The position numbers and the translations under genes were made by a program. Shown here one piece after another: positions 25,667 through 35,799 of a stretch of 64,000 bases of DNA. The DNA comes from Phyllobacterium endophyticum (GTDB lineage Bacteria; Pseudomonadota; Alphaproteobacteria; Rhizobiales; Rhizobiaceae): the NCBI RefSeq assembly GCF_003010935.1, contig NZ_PGGN01000006.1:124001-188000 (forward strand), in the 5' to 3' direction. Under the pieces are notes generated by a model. It worked only from the letters and a program-made list of their open reading frames with translations. It was not told where the DNA came from and searched no databases. Every line of letters starts with the position of its first letter. The first letter of the stretch is position 1.

Positions 25667-26065
25667 TCAATTGCCTGCAGCTTCCGAGATTCGAGCTACT
25701 ACACGTTTGGACGGAATATCGTAGATTAGAATCTGGCGTGTTCCGTCAGCCAATCTCGTCTCCAGCGAAAGCGTGTTGTCGACGAGATTGTGGGAAAGTA
25801 TCCGTGTTCCAGGATTGAGCGTGATGGCCTCGCCGGCAACCGCATCACTCAGCTGTTGTCCCGAAACATCTGAACCAACCGGCGTTGCCACGTTCTGGAC
25901 TGGCTGGTTAATCTTATAGACAATGGCTGCCAGCACGGCCATAAGACCGATGACCATGATACCGATGGAAACAGCCAATAACCGGATCATCTTGCGCCGG
26001 ACCCGTTCCATTGCTGGATCAAGGGGTTGTTCATCCCCATCCATATCCGGGTTGATATTGGTCAT
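25667..26065 (-). CDS. small single-pass membrane protein (DUF6476-like)
   Basis: 132 residues. A basic stretch (MERVRRKMIRLL) precedes one transmembrane helix (SIGIMVIGLMAVLAAIVYKI), followed by a periplasmic beta-rich domain (TLSLETRLADGTRQILIYD). This matches a conserved, uncharacterised alphaproteobacterial family. The ATG at 26065 is chosen because the frame upstream (to 26215) overlaps the divergent rluD start and has no domain. Function unknown. Confidence 0.75.
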   Translation of the reverse strand: MTNINPDMDGDEQPLDPAMERVRRKMIRLLAVSIGIMVIGLMAVLAAIVYKINQPVQNVATPVGSDVSGQQLSDAVAGEAITLNPGTRILSHNLVDNTLSLETRLADGTRQILIYDIPSKRVVARISEAAGN

Positions 26066-26120
26066 ATAGACTGTCTCCGAGGTTTCGAACCAAGCCTCCT
26101 GTAACGAAGGGCCCAGGCTT

Positions 26121-27122
26121 TTGAAAGAGCTAATTACCGATACTGATTCAACTGGCAAGCGACTCGACGCGTGGCTTTCTGCTCGGCTCGCACCAGATCT
26201 TTCACGCAATCGCATCCAGTCGCTTATTGGTGAGGGTCAGGTCAGTATCGACGGCAGACCAGTGCTCGAGACCAAGCACAAGCTGCGCGAGGGTCTCCGC
26301 ATCACGATCGAAATTCCAGAGCCTCACGACGCAACGCCGAAGGGCGAAGATATCGCTCTCGATATCGTCTACGAGGATACCGACCTGATCGTGATCAACA
26401 AACCCGCCGGATTGGTGGTTCACCCTGGCAATGGCAATTGGACCGGTACTCTCGTCAACGCCCTGCTTCACCACTGCGGCGACACATTGTCTGGCATCGG
26501 CGGTGTCAGGCGGCCCGGTATCGTTCACAGGCTCGACAAGGAAACTAGCGGTGTCATGGTCGTTGCCAAAAACGATCTCGCCCATCGTCATCTCAGTGCC
26601 CAGTTCGCTGATCATGGACGCACAAATGAACTGGAACGCGCATATATTGCGCTTGTATGGGGAACGCCCGATCGAACAACCGGCACCATCGACGCCCCTC
26701 TTGGCAGATCACATAGGGATCGCACCAAGCAAGCAATCGTCCATGAGGAACGCGAAGATGCCCGTCATGCGATTACGCATTTCGAGGTTAAGGAGCGGTA
26801 TGACGCCAGGGAAGATGCCACTGCTCTCGCATCCCTCGTGGAGTGCCGGCTGGAAACCGGCAGAACGCATCAAATACGTGTTCACATGGCCCACATAGGC
26901 CACCCGCTAGTCGGCGACCTGGAATATGGCAGTTCGTATAAAACCAAGGCCAACAAGCTGAATGAACCCTTGCAGACCATCGTAAAGGCGTTCACCCGGC
27001 AGGCTTTGCATGCGAAGTTGCTTGCTTTCGAGCATCCCACGACAGGTGATGTCATGCGTTTCGAGGCAGCAGTCCCCAGCGATATGGCCGAGTTGATCAG
27101 GGCATTTCAGGAAACAGCATAA
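26121..27122 (+). CDS. rluD: RluA-family 23S rRNA pseudouridine synthase (RluD type)
   Basis: 333 residues: N-terminal S4 RNA-binding domain (RLDAWLSARLAPDLSRNRIQ, then VSIDGR) and catalytic domain with INKPAGLVVHPGNGN and the active-site HRLDKETSGVM, whose Asp attacks the uridine. RluD modifies helix 69 of 23S rRNA; RluA and RluC relatives are alternatives, but the S4 domain and HPGNGN favour RluD. The start codon is TTG at 26121 with GAAGGG upstream. It is divergent from the membrane protein gene and followed by rpoH. Confidence 0.88.
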   Translation: MKELITDTDSTGKRLDAWLSARLAPDLSRNRIQSLIGEGQVSIDGRPVLETKHKLREGLRITIEIPEPHDATPKGEDIALDIVYEDTDLIVINKPAGLVVHPGNGNWTGTLVNALLHHCGDTLSGIGGVRRPGIVHRLDKETSGVMVVAKNDLAHRHLSAQFADHGRTNELERAYIALVWGTPDRTTGTIDAPLGRSHRDRTKQAIVHEEREDARHAITHFEVKERYDAREDATALASLVECRLETGRTHQIRVHMAHIGHPLVGDLEYGSSYKTKANKLNEPLQTIVKAFTRQALHAKLLAFEHPTTGDVMRFEAAVPSDMAELIRAFQETA

Positions 27123-27240
27123 AAAGCCTTACCGACGGAACCATTGAAGACTTTTCGAGTTCTGCCAGTATGAGTACAAACATGAGTGGATCGTTCACGT
27201 TTATGTGACGGATTGTTTCGCTGCTTAATGCACCGTGTTT

Positions 27241-27361
27241 TTGACAAAATGATACCTATATATTGATAGAGCTAATCCGGCCCGCGCCAACCTGTTGGGC
27301 GGGCGGGAAATCGGGACCTGCCGATAATGGGGGTCTTTCCAACATTGAGGAGGGGTGCCAA
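27241..27361 (+). promoter_or_regulatory. rpoH promoter region and leader
   Basis: TTGACA at 27241-27246 is a consensus -35; the AT-rich TATATATTGATAG that follows supplies a -10. The leader contains a GC-rich stem (CCCGC-CCAA with TTGGG-CGGG, about 27283-27309) and ends in the strong GAGGAGGGG ribosome site before the GTG. The stem could influence translation with temperature, but that is inference. Confidence 0.5.
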
Positions 27362-28273
27362 GTGGCCCAAAATCTTCCAAGTATTCTAGGTGGTGACGGT
27401 GGGTTGACCCGTTATCTGGAAGAAATCAGACGCTTCCCCATGCTTGAGCCGCAGGAAGAGTATATGCTCGCCAAGCGGTATCTTGAGCATGCCGACCCGA
27501 AAGCCGCGCATAAGCTCGTCACCAGCCATCTGCGGCTCGTTGCCAAGATTGCAATGGGTTACCGGGGCTATGGCCTGCCGATCGGCGAAGTTATATCCGA
27601 AGGAAACGTGGGTTTGATGCAGGCGGTGAAGCGCTTCGAACCCGAACGCGGCTTCCGTCTTGCGACATATGCCATGTGGTGGATCAAAGCTTCGATCCAG
27701 GAGTATGTGCTGCGGTCGTGGAGCCTTGTCAAAATGGGCACAACCGCGAACCAGAAGCGTTTGTTTTTTAACCTGCGCAAGGTCAAGAGCAAGATCCAGG
27801 CGCTGGACGATGGTGATCTCAATCCTGAACAGGTGAAGGAGATCGCGACACGCCTCAGCGTATCCGAAGAAGAGGTCGTTTCGATGAACCGCCGCTTGTC
27901 TGGCGACGCTTCACTGAATGCCCCCATCCGGTCCTCAGATGGCGAAGCGGGTGGCGACTGGCAGGACTGGCTCGTCGACGACCACGATAGCGCCGAAACG
28001 ATGCTGATCGAGCAGGACGAGCTGGAAAACCGCCGTGAGATGCTTACGGGGGCGATGTCGTCGCTCAATGATCGCGAACGCCGCATTTTCCAGGCGCGGC
28101 GCCTTGCTGACGATCCGGTAACACTCGAGGATCTCTCCACGGAGTTCGGCATCAGCCGCGAACGCGTTCGCCAGATCGAGGTTCGGGCTTTCGAGAAAGT
28201 TCAGGACGCGGTAAAGGCGGCGGCCGTCCGACAGCAGAAGGCACTTGTTACAACGGGTTCTGACGCCCGCTGA
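27362..28273 (+). CDS. rpoH: RNA polymerase sigma-32 factor, heat shock
   Basis: 303 residues. Region 2 has the conserved LVTSHLRLVAKIAMGYRGYGLP and GFRLATYAMWWIKASIQEYVLRSW; the RpoH box appears as QKRLFFNLRKVK; region 4 has the helix-turn-helix LEDLSTEFGISRERVRQIE. I chose the GTG at 27362, because AGGAGGGG lies directly upstream and family members begin with AQNLPS; an in-frame start at 27263 adds unrelated sequence. It directs transcription of chaperone and protease genes; ftsH lies 10 kb away. Confidence 0.95.
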   Translation: MAQNLPSILGGDGGLTRYLEEIRRFPMLEPQEEYMLAKRYLEHADPKAAHKLVTSHLRLVAKIAMGYRGYGLPIGEVISEGNVGLMQAVKRFEPERGFRLATYAMWWIKASIQEYVLRSWSLVKMGTTANQKRLFFNLRKVKSKIQALDDGDLNPEQVKEIATRLSVSEEEVVSMNRRLSGDASLNAPIRSSDGEAGGDWQDWLVDDHDSAETMLIEQDELENRREMLTGAMSSLNDRERRIFQARRLADDPVTLEDLSTEFGISRERVRQIEVRAFEKVQDAVKAAAVRQQKALVTTGSDAR

Positions 28274-28288
28274 TTGGTCCCATCCAAG

Positions 28289-28318
28289 AAAAAAGGTCGC
28301 TGGTGCGGCCTTTTTTTG
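28289..28318 (+). terminator. Rho-independent terminator after rpoH
   Basis: GGTCGC-TGGT-GCGGCC stem preceded by A-run and followed by TTTTTTT; it sits 15 bp after rpoH and also just before the end of the convergent gene, so it may work both ways. Confidence 0.85.
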
Positions 28319-28322
28319 TGTC

Positions 28323-29918
28323 TTAGCCGCCGGTCTTGGCGGCCCACGATTTCAACACTTCATCAAAGGCTTTCTCACCGGGCAAACCTTTTTCAAGTGT
28401 AATAAGGGCCCGCCGACCTGTCTTGTAGGCGATCGGAATATCGATCCACGACTGGCGCCGAATCAACGAAAGATTGGTGTCTACAGCAGTTTTCGCGTCA
28501 TTCATGGCGATGATGAAGAAATTGTCCGCGATTTTTGCCGGAATCGCTACAAGCGGATTGCCCGGCGCTTGCTCCGTATCCTTGAACGTCATGCGCGAGA
28601 CATTGTCGATCGACCCTCCCGGGAAGCCCTCTGGCACCGTAAAGATCATCTCCACAAGATGGCTGGCGGGGAGCGATTTGTCCCCATTGCGCCGAATGAT
28701 CATACGAAGATTAATCCCGCGATCCGGAATGGTCACCTCGGCCTTGATAGCAGGTTCCGGCGGGAGATCATTGCCCGGCGATTCCTGCACGACTGACCAG
28801 ACTACACCGCCTGCGTCGGCCGTTCCTGCATCCTGTCCCGAGCGTTCTTCATAGAAGAATGCCTTTTGGCCTATCGGCAGAGCCGCTGGTGGTTGTGACT
28901 GGCCTGCGGCTTGCTGTTGACCTGGAGTGGCCGGAGGCTGTGCAGGCTGATCCGGCGTCGATGTGGCGACAGAGGTGCCCTCGCCCAAGGAAGGCGTATC
29001 GTTGGCAGGACCGGGGTTTACCTCTTGCCCATCCGGAAGAAGTCTTTGAGTAAGCTTGGGTTCAGGCTTCGGCTCCGCGGTTTCGGGCGATGGTGAGGGG
29101 CCCGGCGTAGGCTGAGCCGGTTTTGCGGGTGAAGCTGGAGCGGAAGGCTCGTTTGCGGCTGTATTCGCCGGCGGCGCAGCATCCCTGCTCATAAGGTTTG
29201 CGAGGTAAGTTTTTACGGCAACGGCCTCTTGTGCGATCCGATCGCGGTAGGTCCAGCCTGCATAGCCCGCGCCGGCAATGATCAGCAGCAAGGCCGCGAC
29301 ACCCAGCAGTGGTAATAGCGAACGCCGCTGCGATGGTTGTTTTAGCGGGCCTCTTGTATAGACACCATAATCATTCGAACGGCGATCTTCGGTCGCGACG
29401 TCCAACTCATCATCCTGTTCCTCAGGACCGCGTCCGCTGTTTGCAGATGATCCAGATAAGGGAAAGTTGTCACGGTTGCCTTCTTCTCTAGAGTCGCTGC
29501 GCGCCACCCCCCCAGCACCGTGGCTCGAAAGAAAGTCCTCCAGTGCGTCCGGCTGGGACTCGACCTTGCTAAACGAGCGGACCGCAGATGGGGTAGAGGC
29601 AGCAGGAGCGGTGCTGGCAGATGAAGGGCTGGCAGATGCAGGTGGCGGCGCTGGTGCCGGCAAGGGCGGAGGCGCGGGGACCGAAGCTGGCTCCGGTATG
29701 CTATCCTCGACGGCAGGCGCGAAATCGGACTCCACCTCAGCGATGGCATCTTCGAGCGCCTTGATCTGACGTGTGGTCACGGCCTCCGGAGCATTGAGGG
29801 TAACAAGCTTCTGCTCGATCGTGGCGCGAGCTTTAGCGTATACACGTTGCCGTAGCGCCGGCGTTGGGTCCGCCAGCCCATCAATTGTCTTTCTCAGTAC
29901 CGCAACGAAATCTGCCAT
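28323..29918 (-). CDS. proline-rich single-pass membrane protein, conserved hypothetical
   Basis: 531 residues. The N-terminal 70 residues form a helical domain (FVAVLRKTIDGL...RQRVYAKARATIEQKL). A Pro/Ala/Ser-rich linker follows, then one transmembrane helix (LLPLLGVAALLLIIAGAGYAGW, about residue 210), a second Pro-rich stretch and a C-terminal globular domain of about 170 residues (YEERSGQDAGTADAGGVVWSV...DTNLSLIRRQSWIDIPI). The layout resembles conserved rhizobial envelope proteins. No known catalytic motif. It is convergent with rpoH. Confidence 0.8.
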   Translation of the reverse strand: MADFVAVLRKTIDGLADPTPALRQRVYAKARATIEQKLVTLNAPEAVTTRQIKALEDAIAEVESDFAPAVEDSIPEPASVPAPPPLPAPAPPPASASPSSASTAPAASTPSAVRSFSKVESQPDALEDFLSSHGAGGVARSDSREEGNRDNFPLSGSSANSGRGPEEQDDELDVATEDRRSNDYGVYTRGPLKQPSQRRSLLPLLGVAALLLIIAGAGYAGWTYRDRIAQEAVAVKTYLANLMSRDAAPPANTAANEPSAPASPAKPAQPTPGPSPSPETAEPKPEPKLTQRLLPDGQEVNPGPANDTPSLGEGTSVATSTPDQPAQPPATPGQQQAAGQSQPPAALPIGQKAFFYEERSGQDAGTADAGGVVWSVVQESPGNDLPPEPAIKAEVTIPDRGINLRMIIRRNGDKSLPASHLVEMIFTVPEGFPGGSIDNVSRMTFKDTEQAPGNPLVAIPAKIADNFFIIAMNDAKTAVDTNLSLIRRQSWIDIPIAYKTGRRALITLEKGLPGEKAFDEVLKSWAAKTGG

Positions 29919-29972
29919 TCACCCAAACCCATGGTTTTATTGTGGGATTATCTCCCGGACGTGTCCGCGATT

Positions 29973-31265
29973 CTAATCATGAAACGGGTCCGTAACAAGT
30001 ATCGTGTCGTCCCGCTCGGGACTCGTGGAAAGGAGCGCTATCGGTGCACCGATCAACTCCTCGACGTAGCGCACATATTTAACCGCCTGCGCTGGAAGTT
30101 CGCTCCAGCTTCGCGCACCCGCAGTCGTTCCTTCCCAGCCTTCAAGTGTCTCATAGATTGGCTTTACCCTCGCCTGCTGGCCCTGGCCTGCCGGCAAATA
30201 GTCGATGACCTCACCATCAAGCTCATACCCGGTACAGACCTTGATTTGGCTGAGCCCATCAAGCACATCCAATTTGGTCAACGCTATTCCGCTGATACCA
30301 TTGTTGGCGACCGCTTGCCGGACAAGAACGGCGTCGAACCAGCCGCAGCGGCGCTTACGCCCGGTGACGGTCCCGAACTCGTGACCACGCTCCCCTAGAA
30401 ACTGCCCTACCTCATTTTGCTGTTCTGTCGGGAAAGGACCTTCTCCGACGCGCGTTGTATAGGCCTTGGTTATACCGAGCACGTAGTGGAGAGATCCTGG
30501 ACCGATGCCGGAACCCGCCGACGCCTGTCCTGCGACCGTATTTGACGACGTTACGAAAGGGTAAGTCCCGTGGTCGATGTCGAGCAGGGTACCCTGGGCT
30601 CCCTCAAAAAGAATGCGCTCTCCGGCACGCTTTTTCTGATCGAGAACGTACCAAACCCGGTCCATGAACGGTAAAATGTGCGGCGCGGCATCATTCAGTT
30701 CGGCCAGGAGTTTTGCGCCATCCACCTCCTCGACGCCGAGCCCCCGGCGCAAAGGATTATGGTGGGCGAGCAGGCGTTCAATCTTGGCAGGCAATGTGTC
30801 CGGATCGGCAAGATCAAGAACGTGAATTGCACGGCGGCCGACCTTGTCTTCATAGGCCGGCCCGATACCGCGGCCGGTCGTTCCGATCTTTGTGCCCGCA
30901 TTCGAGGCTTCGCGTCTGCGGTCCAGTTCGCCGTGAATTGAAAGGATGAGTGTGGTGTTTTCGGCGATTTTCAGGGTCTGCGGCGTTATCGCAACGCCCT
31001 GCGCCTCCAGTTTTTTCTTTTCAGCAATGAACGCGTGCGGGTCGAATACAACGCCATTTCCGATGATGGAAAGCTTGCCTTGGCGCACAACTCCCGATGG
31101 CAATAGTGACAACTTGTAAGTCACGCCGTCTACGACCAGAGTGTGACCGGCGTTATGGCCGCCTTGAAAGCGAACGATGACATCGGCACGTTCTGAAAGC
31201 CAGTCGACGATTTTGCCCTTGCCTTCATCGCCCCACTGGGAACCGATCACAACAACGTTTGCCAT
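29973..31265 (-). CDS. purA: adenylosuccinate synthetase
   Basis: 430 residues, standard length. The N-terminal [16 protein letters not shown] is the GTP-binding and catalytic Asp loop, HNAGHTLVV holds the catalytic His, and [24 protein letters not shown] is the IMP-binding segment. PurA condenses IMP and aspartate using GTP, the first step to AMP. It is transcribed alone; the 272-bp gap to the DMT transporter gene holds both divergent promoters. Confidence 0.97.
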   Translation of the reverse strand: MANVVVIGSQWGDEGKGKIVDWLSERADVIVRFQGGHNAGHTLVVDGVTYKLSLLPSGVVRQGKLSIIGNGVVFDPHAFIAEKKKLEAQGVAITPQTLKIAENTTLILSIHGELDRRREASNAGTKIGTTGRGIGPAYEDKVGRRAIHVLDLADPDTLPAKIERLLAHHNPLRRGLGVEEVDGAKLLAELNDAAPHILPFMDRVWYVLDQKKRAGERILFEGAQGTLLDIDHGTYPFVTSSNTVAGQASAGSGIGPGSLHYVLGITKAYTTRVGEGPFPTEQQNEVGQFLGERGHEFGTVTGRKRRCGWFDAVLVRQAVANNGISGIALTKLDVLDGLSQIKVCTGYELDGEVIDYLPAGQGQQARVKPIYETLEGWEGTTAGARSWSELPAQAVKYVRYVEELIGAPIALLSTSPERDDTILVTDPFHD

Positions 31266-31537
31266 TCAAAACTCCTCAAGTCACAATCTCATCATGTACC
31301 CGCGCCGCCGAATAGTTCTGAAGGGCGCAGCAACACTTCAATGGCGCGCAATTCCTCGAAAACCCGATTCTGGTTTGACGTTACGCGCTAAATGCGGTGC
31401 TTCTATACAGGCTGGTTCGTGAAAGCGCGACAATTCTTTCCACTACAAGACAACCAATTTGTCATTATCGCCCGAATAAACCTATTGTCGCGGCGACTCA
31501 GCCTGAATATGCCTGCCGACATTCGAGACCAATAGCC

Positions 31538-32449
31538 ATGAACCGCAATGCTTACGTATTTCTTCTCACAACCGCTCTCTTGTGGGGTGGTAACGCAGTT
31601 GCGGGAAAATTCGCTGTTGGACACATTTCACCGATGCTTTTGACGATGTTGCGCTGGTTTCTGGCTTTCCTGCTGATTGCATGCATAAGCGTCAGGCACG
31701 TCATTCGCGACTGGAAAGAGATCAAGCCGCATATCCCGTTGCTGGCCGCGTTGGGCGCGTTCGGCTTCACTTTCTTCAACATGGCTCTCTATAGCGCCCT
31801 CAATTACACCTCCGCAATCAACGTCACGATTGAGCAGGCTGGCATACCGATGGTGATTTTTCTGACGAATTTGCTGCTATTCGGCACACGTGTACGGCCA
31901 GGACAGATATTCGGGTTCAGCCTATCGTTGATCGGCGTTGCCCTGACGGCAGGCCATGGAAATTTTGCGCGACTGGCCAGTCTCGATGTAAATTTCGGCG
32001 ACGCATTGATGATTCTGGCGGTGCTTCTCTATAGCGGCTACACGGTTGCGTTGCGTTTCCGCCCCAGTATCCACTGGCAAAGCCTTATGACGGTGATGAC
32101 TTTCTTCGCGTTCCTGACGGCCGTTCCATTCACGATCTGGGAATGGCACAGCGGAGCAATTACCCCCCCGGACCTGACAGGAACGATAGTGGTTCTTTAT
32201 ACCGCGGTCTTCCCGTCGCTGGCCGCCCAGGTGCTCTTCATCAAGGGCGTCGAGTATATCGGCGCAAATCGAGCTGGGCTGTTCATCAACGCCGTTCCGA
32301 TCTTTGGGACACTGCTGGCGGTTGCTCTACTGGGTGAGGACTTCCAGATCTATCACGCCGTAGCGCTGGTCCTCGTTCTCGGCGGGATCTGGATTGCGGA
32401 ACTGAGCGGGCGCAAGCACGCCCGCGCTAACGAAGCTGGCGTACCATGA
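31538..32449 (+). CDS. EamA/DMT-family transporter
   Basis: 303 residues, about ten transmembrane helices in two EamA repeats; the first begins TALLWGGNAVAGKFAV and the second around NFGDALMILAVLLYSGYTVALR. The ATG at 31538 puts the first helix at residue 5; the frame runs open to 31397 without a membrane segment. DMT proteins export or import small metabolites; the substrate cannot be told. Its 3' end overlaps the GNAT gene on the other strand by about 23 bp. Confidence 0.88.
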   Translation: MNRNAYVFLLTTALLWGGNAVAGKFAVGHISPMLLTMLRWFLAFLLIACISVRHVIRDWKEIKPHIPLLAALGAFGFTFFNMALYSALNYTSAINVTIEQAGIPMVIFLTNLLLFGTRVRPGQIFGFSLSLIGVALTAGHGNFARLASLDVNFGDALMILAVLLYSGYTVALRFRPSIHWQSLMTVMTFFAFLTAVPFTIWEWHSGAITPPDLTGTIVVLYTAVFPSLAAQVLFIKGVEYIGANRAGLFINAVPIFGTLLAVALLGEDFQIYHAVALVLVLGGIWIAELSGRKHARANEAGVP

Positions 32450-32948
32450 AGCGCGCATCTTCAGAGTAGGACTTGAGCTTTTCAACGAGTTCCGGCCGGT
32501 CAGCCGTAGCAAATCCATGTCTCTCCCAGAAAGGCGCTGATCCATTGACGGCAACGAGCGACATGGTTCGGTAACCCAGCTCTCTGGCGTGATCAGTGAC
32601 CTTCGTGACGATTTTACCTGCAGTTCCACTTCCGCGCGCAGCCTTCACAAGCGCAATATCGTGGATGTAGTAGTTTTCTGACCCGCCCGGCAAAGTCACC
32701 AGAACCGTATTCAGCGCTGGAATATCAAAGCTCTTCCACGGATGGGTAATGGCGTAGCCAAGCGCAGCTGCCCCGCTCTCCAGAATATATGCACCTTGCC
32801 CGTGCAACATCATTCGATTGGCAAAGACAGCATCATCCTCGGGAAAATCAGGATGGACCTCGGCCGCAATGGCGCAGACGGAAGCAAGATCGCCTGCTTT
32901 CATCAAACGCCAGTGCGGCATATTCTTATACGTGTCTGGCACGATCAA
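32427..32948 (-). CDS. GNAT-family N-acetyltransferase
   Basis: 173 residues with a GNAT core: the beta-4 strand NYYIHDIALVKAARGSGTAGKIV gives the acetyl-CoA pyrophosphate loop (R-G-S-G-T-A), and LVAVNGSAPFWERHGF is the usual C-terminal motif. The frame begins at a TTG that overlaps the serA stop (TTGA); a GTG at 32942 and ATG at 32921 are possible. It is probably co-transcribed behind serA. The acetyl acceptor is unknown. Confidence 0.8.
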   Translation of the reverse strand: MIVPDTYKNMPHWRLMKAGDLASVCAIAAEVHPDFPEDDAVFANRMMLHGQGAYILESGAAALGYAITHPWKSFDIPALNTVLVTLPGGSENYYIHDIALVKAARGSGTAGKIVTKVTDHARELGYRTMSLVAVNGSAPFWERHGFATADRPELVEKLKSYSEDARFMVRQLR

Positions 32949-34540
32949 CCGATATCGAACTCCAACGGCTTGGCCGAGACAATGGCCTTGTTGATGCGCA
33001 ATTCTTCAAGAACATGGTCGGGAATCCGCTCGTCAAGATAGAGCATGGCGATGGCGTTTCCGCCGGGATTGTCCCGCCCAAGCGAGAAGTTGGCGATGTT
33101 GACGTTGTTCTTGCCACAGATCGTTCCCAGCAAGCCAATCATGCCCGGCGTGTCGTTGTTGGTTGTATAAAGCATATGCTGGCCGACTTCGGCATCGAGA
33201 TTGATGCCCTTGATCTGGATGAAGCGAGGCTTGCCGTCGGAAAAACAAGTGCCCGCGATCGAGCGCGTCAGGGATGCGGTCTTCACCGTGAGCTTGATGT
33301 ATCCGTCGAATACGCCTGATTTATCGCGTCTCACTTCGGAAAGAACAATTCCGCGTTCCTTCACCATGACGGGTGCCGAAACCATGTTCACATCAGCCAC
33401 CTGAGGGCGAATCAGGCCAGCCAGCGCAGCACTCACCAGCGCACGGGTATTCATCGCGGCAGTGGAGCCATCGAATAGGACCTCGACTTCCTGTATGGGA
33501 TCCTCAGTAACCTGACCGACGAACGCGCCAAGCACCTCCGCAAGCTTGACGAAAGGCTTGAGACGAGGGGCTTCCTCTGCCGTGATCGACGGCATGTTGA
33601 TCGCGTTCGAGACTGCTCCCTTGATAAGATAGTCCGACATCTGCTCAGCCACCTGCAGGGCGACATTTTCCTGTGCTTCGCTCGTGGAAGCGCCCAGATG
33701 CGGCGTGCAGACAACGTTCGGAAGATGAAATAGCTCATTCTCGGTGGCAGGTTCCACCTCGAATACATCTATTCCGGCACCGGCCACCTTGCCCGATTTT
33801 AGCGCTGCAATAAGATCCTTTTCGACGATCAGACCACCACGTGCGCAATTGATGATGCGGACACCGTCCTTCATCTTGCTGATGTTCTCCGCATTGATGA
33901 TGCCGCGCGTCTTATCGGTCATCGGCGTATGCAATGTGATGAAGTCGGCGCGCGTCAATAGTTCATCGAGTTCTACTTTTTCTACGCCGAGTTCTTCGGC
34001 TCGCCCCTCGGAAAGGAACGGATCGAAGGCAATCACGTGCATTTTCAGACCCACACCTCTTGTGGCGACGATCGAGCCGATATTGCCGCAACCGATGATG
34101 CCAAGCGTCTTGCCGGTGATTTCGATGCCCATGAAGCGGTTCTTCTCCCACTTGCCTGCGCGTGTGGACGCGTCTGCTTCGGGCAATTCACGGGCGACAG
34201 CGAACATAAGGGCCACCGCGTGTTCGGCGGTCGTGATCGAGTTGCCGAAGGGTGTATTCATTACGATAATGCCACGACGCGAGGCCGCGGGGATATCGAC
34301 GTTATCGACACCGATGCCTGCCCGGCCGACGACTTTCAAGTTCGTTGCTGCCGAGATCAACTTCTCGGTGACCTTGGTCGCCGAGCGGATAGCAAGGCCG
34401 TCATATTGGCCGATCACCTCGAGGAGTTTTTCCTTGTTAGGACCGAGATCTGGAAGATAGTCTACCTCCACGCCGCGATCCTTGAATATCTGAACGGCGG
34501 TTGGAGAGAGTTTGTCGGATACGAGTACGCGCGGTGCCAT
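32945..34540 (-). CDS. serA: D-3-phosphoglycerate dehydrogenase
   Basis: 531 residues in the long SerA form: catalytic domain, NAD-binding fold with LGIIGCGNIGSIVATRG, catalytic Arg in INCARGGLI, Glu in FEVEP and His in CTPHLGAST, then an intervening ASB domain and a C-terminal ACT domain (NNDTPGMIGLLGTICGKNNVNI) that senses serine. It starts the serine pathway. Several ATGs cluster at 34540-34552; the one at 34540 has GGAGG five bases upstream. serC lies just upstream on the same strand, so the pathway genes form an operon. Confidence 0.96.
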   Translation of the reverse strand: MAPRVLVSDKLSPTAVQIFKDRGVEVDYLPDLGPNKEKLLEVIGQYDGLAIRSATKVTEKLISAATNLKVVGRAGIGVDNVDIPAASRRGIIVMNTPFGNSITTAEHAVALMFAVARELPEADASTRAGKWEKNRFMGIEITGKTLGIIGCGNIGSIVATRGVGLKMHVIAFDPFLSEGRAEELGVEKVELDELLTRADFITLHTPMTDKTRGIINAENISKMKDGVRIINCARGGLIVEKDLIAALKSGKVAGAGIDVFEVEPATENELFHLPNVVCTPHLGASTSEAQENVALQVAEQMSDYLIKGAVSNAINMPSITAEEAPRLKPFVKLAEVLGAFVGQVTEDPIQEVEVLFDGSTAAMNTRALVSAALAGLIRPQVADVNMVSAPVMVKERGIVLSEVRRDKSGVFDGYIKLTVKTASLTRSIAGTCFSDGKPRFIQIKGINLDAEVGQHMLYTTNNDTPGMIGLLGTICGKNNVNIANFSLGRDNPGGNAIAMLYLDERIPDHVLEELRINKAIVSAKPLEFDIG

Positions 34541-34592
34541 CATGGCCTCCATCTGTCAAAAGAACTGGCGTTGAATCGGAATTATGAAAGGC

Positions 34593-34610
34593 GGCCGCAA
34601 CAAAGCGGCC
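34593..34610 (-). terminator. hairpin between serC and serA
   Basis: GGCCGC-AACAAA-GCGGCC. On the minus strand the stem is followed by only a short CTTTC, so it may attenuate or stabilise rather than end the transcript. Confidence 0.35.
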
Positions 34611-34623
34611 ACGTGACCGGGAA

Positions 34624-35799
34624 CTAAGCGGCCTTTCTTGCGGCAGCCTTTTGCGACTGGAAAGCCCACTCGAGCCAAAGCGTCAACGCTTCAAGGTCGG
34701 CTGCCTCGACAGTTGCACCCGCCCAAATTCGCAGGCCCGACGGGGCGTCGCGATAGGCGCCGATGTCGTAAGCGACGCCCTCCTTCTCCAGCACCGCTAC
34801 GAGGCTCTTGGCGAAATTTGCCTGCGCTTCCGTGCCAAGAGCGGTGATGTCAGGGTCGATGATCGTTAGACATACCGAAGTGTTGGATCGCGTCGCCGGA
34901 ACCCGCGCGAGATTCGCAATCCATGGCGTCCGCTCGATAAAAGCATCGAGAACGGCAAAGTTTCTGTCCGCACGGCCAACCAGTCCGTCCAGCCCGCCGA
35001 TCGATTTCGCCCATGTCAGAGCGTCAAGGTAGTCCTCGACACATAGCATTGACGGAGTATTGATAGTTTCACCGCTGAAGATGCCTTCGATCAGCTTACC
35101 GCCCGAGGTTAGCCGGAAGATTTTGGGCAACGGCCATGCCGGCTTGTAAGTGAGTAACCGTTCGACGGCACGCGGGCTGAGAATGAGCATGCCATGCGCA
35201 CCTTCCCCGCCAAGCACCTTCTGCCAGGAGAACGTTACGACGTCGAGCTTGTCAAAATCCAGTCTCTGCGCAAAGGCGGCAGAAGTCGCATCGCATATGG
35301 TGAGCCCTTTACGATCAGCGGGTATGAAATCGCCGTCAGGTACCCGAACCCCGGATGTCGTGCCGTTCCAGGTGAATACAACGTCCCGGTCAAAATCTAC
35401 GCTGGAAAGGTCAGGCAGATCGCCATATGCCGCCTCTATGATGCGCGTATCGCCGAGCTTCAGCTGTTTGATGACATCGGTCACCCAGCCGGAGCCAAAG
35501 CTCTCCCACGCAACCATGTCGACGCCGCGCTCGCCCAGCAATGACCAAAGTGCCATTTCGACTGCTCCCGTATCGGAGGCTGGCACGATGCCGATACGAT
35601 AGTCGGCTGGCACTTGTAGAATTTCACGGGTAAGATCGATTGCCTGTTTCAGCTTGTCCTTACCGACCTTGGCGCGATGGGAGCGACCAAGCGGTGCATC
35701 GGAAAGCGCGTCAAGCGACCATCCGGGACGTTTTGCACAGGGTCCTGATGAAAAATTTGGATTAGCCGGGCGTTGCGCCGGCTTTGAAAGCGTCGTCAT
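34624..35799 (-). CDS. serC: phosphoserine aminotransferase
   Basis: 391 residues of the long alphaproteobacterial SerC form: [16 protein letters not shown] at the start and [18 protein letters not shown] with the lysine that binds pyridoxal phosphate. It transaminates 3-phosphohydroxypyruvate, the SerA product, to phosphoserine. The ATG at 35799 has AGGAG nine bases upstream. A folded leader precedes it and serA follows 83 bp later. SerB is not in the window. Confidence 0.95.
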   Translation of the reverse strand: MTTLSKPAQRPANPNFSSGPCAKRPGWSLDALSDAPLGRSHRAKVGKDKLKQAIDLTREILQVPADYRIGIVPASDTGAVEMALWSLLGERGVDMVAWESFGSGWVTDVIKQLKLGDTRIIEAAYGDLPDLSSVDFDRDVVFTWNGTTSGVRVPDGDFIPADRKGLTICDATSAAFAQRLDFDKLDVVTFSWQKVLGGEGAHGMLILSPRAVERLLTYKPAWPLPKIFRLTSGGKLIEGIFSGETINTPSMLCVEDYLDALTWAKSIGGLDGLVGRADRNFAVLDAFIERTPWIANLARVPATRSNTSVCLTIIDPDITALGTEAQANFAKSLVAVLEKEGVAYDIGAYRDAPSGLRIWAGATVEAADLEALTLWLEWAFQSQKAAARKAA

